Source: an uncultured Alistipes sp.
GTDB lineage: Bacteria > Bacteroidota > Bacteroidia > Bacteroidales > Rikenellaceae
Length of the DNA: 41,861 nt
Reading direction: 5' to 3'
Assembly (NCBI GenBank): GCA_900553175.1
Contig: USCH01000010.1
Location: 1 to 41,861, forward strand
The notes beneath the pieces were generated by a model that made no database searches, had not been told where the DNA came from, and was given only the letters and a program-made list of their open reading frames with translations. The translations under genes were made by a program, and so were the position numbers. Shown here in pieces: positions 41,132 through 41,861 of the stretch (position 1 is the first letter of the stretch; the number at the start of each line of letters is the position of its first letter).

Positions 41132-41861
41132 ATGCAATCATCGAAAATCTGCTCTGACGTGCTCGTTCGTATTCTTTCACGCAGTCTGGAGTCGCATAAG
41201 CGGCTGGTCGTTCCCCAGTTGGGCGCTTTCCTGGTCAAGGAGCCCGGCCGGAGCGTCGTTTTCACGGAGTTGCTCAAGCGCGACGACGGCGTGCTGCGCG
41301 GCATCCTGCTCGGCGACGGTTTGAGCGAACTGGAGGCTGCGGGCGAGATCGACCGCTTCGTGTTCGAAGTGCGCCATGCCGTCGAACACGGGCAGGAGTA
41401 TCCGCTCGAGGGTTTCGGGGTGATGAAACCCGGCCCCAACGGCACCATCGCCTTTATCTATGAGCCCGGCCCCGCGGCTCCGCTTCCCGACGGCGGGAAA
41501 CCCGCCCGTCAGCCGCAGTTGGAACCCGGAAAACTGGCCGAAGCGGTCCGCACAGCCTTCGCCGAGCCGCATGTGTCGCCCTCCGCGAAGATGAATCCCG
41601 ATCCTTCGGTGCGGGGCCTGCGCTACGGCAAGCCGCCCAAGACCACTGCCGCCTGCCGCTATGTCGACCGCCCTCCGCGGCGGCGTGCCGACTGGTTCAT
41701 CTGGATAGCGATCGCCGCCGCCGTGATCGCCGCGGGTGCCATCGCCTTCGGCTATTGGCGTGATGCGAAGGAGAGGCAGGCCGAGGCGGAATACCTCGAA
41801 GTCCCGGCGGCGCAGACGGCCGCGGCCACGACTCCCGATGGGGCGTCACAACCCGAACAAA
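41132..41861 (+). CDS. HU-like domain plus transmembrane protein, partial (runs off the edge)
   Basis: The first 243 codons of a gene with no stop before the window ends. Residues 1-115 resemble the prokaryotic CCDC81/HU-like domain found at the N-terminus of Bacteroidetes SPOR proteins (RLVVPQLGAFLVKEPG at 24-39, YPLEGFGVMKPGPNGTIAF at 90-108). A Pro/Gly/basic linker follows (about 112-185), including a PPRRR patch (181-185). One transmembrane helix spans about 187-209 (WFIWIAIAAAVIAAGAIAFG). The tail is Ala/Thr/Pro-rich. The basic patch before the helix puts the N-terminal domain in the cytoplasm and the C-terminus outside. A SPOR peptidoglycan-binding domain would be expected beyond the edge; this is inference. 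Confidence 0.78.
   Translation, partial: MQSSKICSDVLVRILSRSLESHKRLVVPQLGAFLVKEPGRSVVFTELLKRDDGVLRGILLGDGLSELEAAGEIDRFVFEVRHAVEHGQEYPLEGFGVMKPGPNGTIAFIYEPGPAAPLPDGGKPARQPQLEPGKLAEAVRTAFAEPHVSPSAKMNPDPSVRGLRYGKPPKTTAACRYVDRPPRRRADWFIWIAIAAAVIAAGAIAFGYWRDAKERQAEAEYLEVPAAQTAAATTPDGASQPEQ

Overview
This GC-rich window reads as a chromosomal segment of a gut Bacteroidales, most like Alistipes. Three things suggest this: a SusC/SusD pair with its satellite lipoproteins, Bacteroidetes -7 promoter boxes (TAnnTTTG) in front of several genes, and almost no Shine-Dalgarno signals. I see no tRNA, rRNA, transposase, phage gene or CRISPR array.

Layout. Positions 1-366 hold a promoter firing out of the left edge, a G-rich non-coding stretch and a terminator. 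A POT/PTR-type transporter (367-2043, minus) diverges from a PhnP-like metallo-hydrolase and an overlapping short-chain dehydrogenase (2174-3780, plus). From 3857 to 36004 every gene is on the minus strand, and together they look like one large polysaccharide utilisation locus (PUL) in three blocks. Block 1, transcribed first (34212 to 20288): GH38-like protein, GH92-C, IPT/NHL surface lipoprotein, SusC, SusD, DUF1735/DUF4361-like lipoprotein, beta-propeller lipoprotein, terminator. Block 2 (20049 to 7982): SGNH esterase, GH78, GH92-B, GH92-A, an (alpha/alpha)6 glycosidase and a sialate-O-acetylesterase-type esterase. Block 3 (7718 to 3857): small lipoprotein, DUF4961-type lipoprotein, GH130 lipoprotein and ROK sugar kinase. 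A DUF6377-type membrane regulator (34388-36004) lies just upstream and is the obvious candidate controller. To its right are housekeeping genes: prs, engB, an Ntn-hydrolase, a fold-III arginine decarboxylase and the start of an HU-like membrane protein cut by the window edge.

How the genes may work together (inference). SusC/SusD and the lipoproteins would capture and import an acylated, alpha-mannose-rich, rhamnose-containing glycan. The two esterases would remove acyl groups, GH78 would remove rhamnose, three GH92 enzymes and possibly the GH38-like protein would handle alpha-mannosyl linkages, and GH130 would handle beta-mannosides. The ROK kinase would phosphorylate the released sugar. GH92-B has Gln where GH92 alpha-mannosidases have the catalytic acid Glu. 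This is the change known from a mannose-1-phosphodiesterase of the family, so the target could be a phosphorylated mannan, for example a fungal phospho- or rhamnomannan.

Other points of interest are a G9 tract inside the regulator's lipoprotein N-terminus, about 250 bp of degenerate 8-bp/4-bp tandem repeats upstream of it, two tandem palindromic repeats upstream of engB that each carry a promoter box, and two promoters placed so close to their start codons that the mRNAs would be leaderless.
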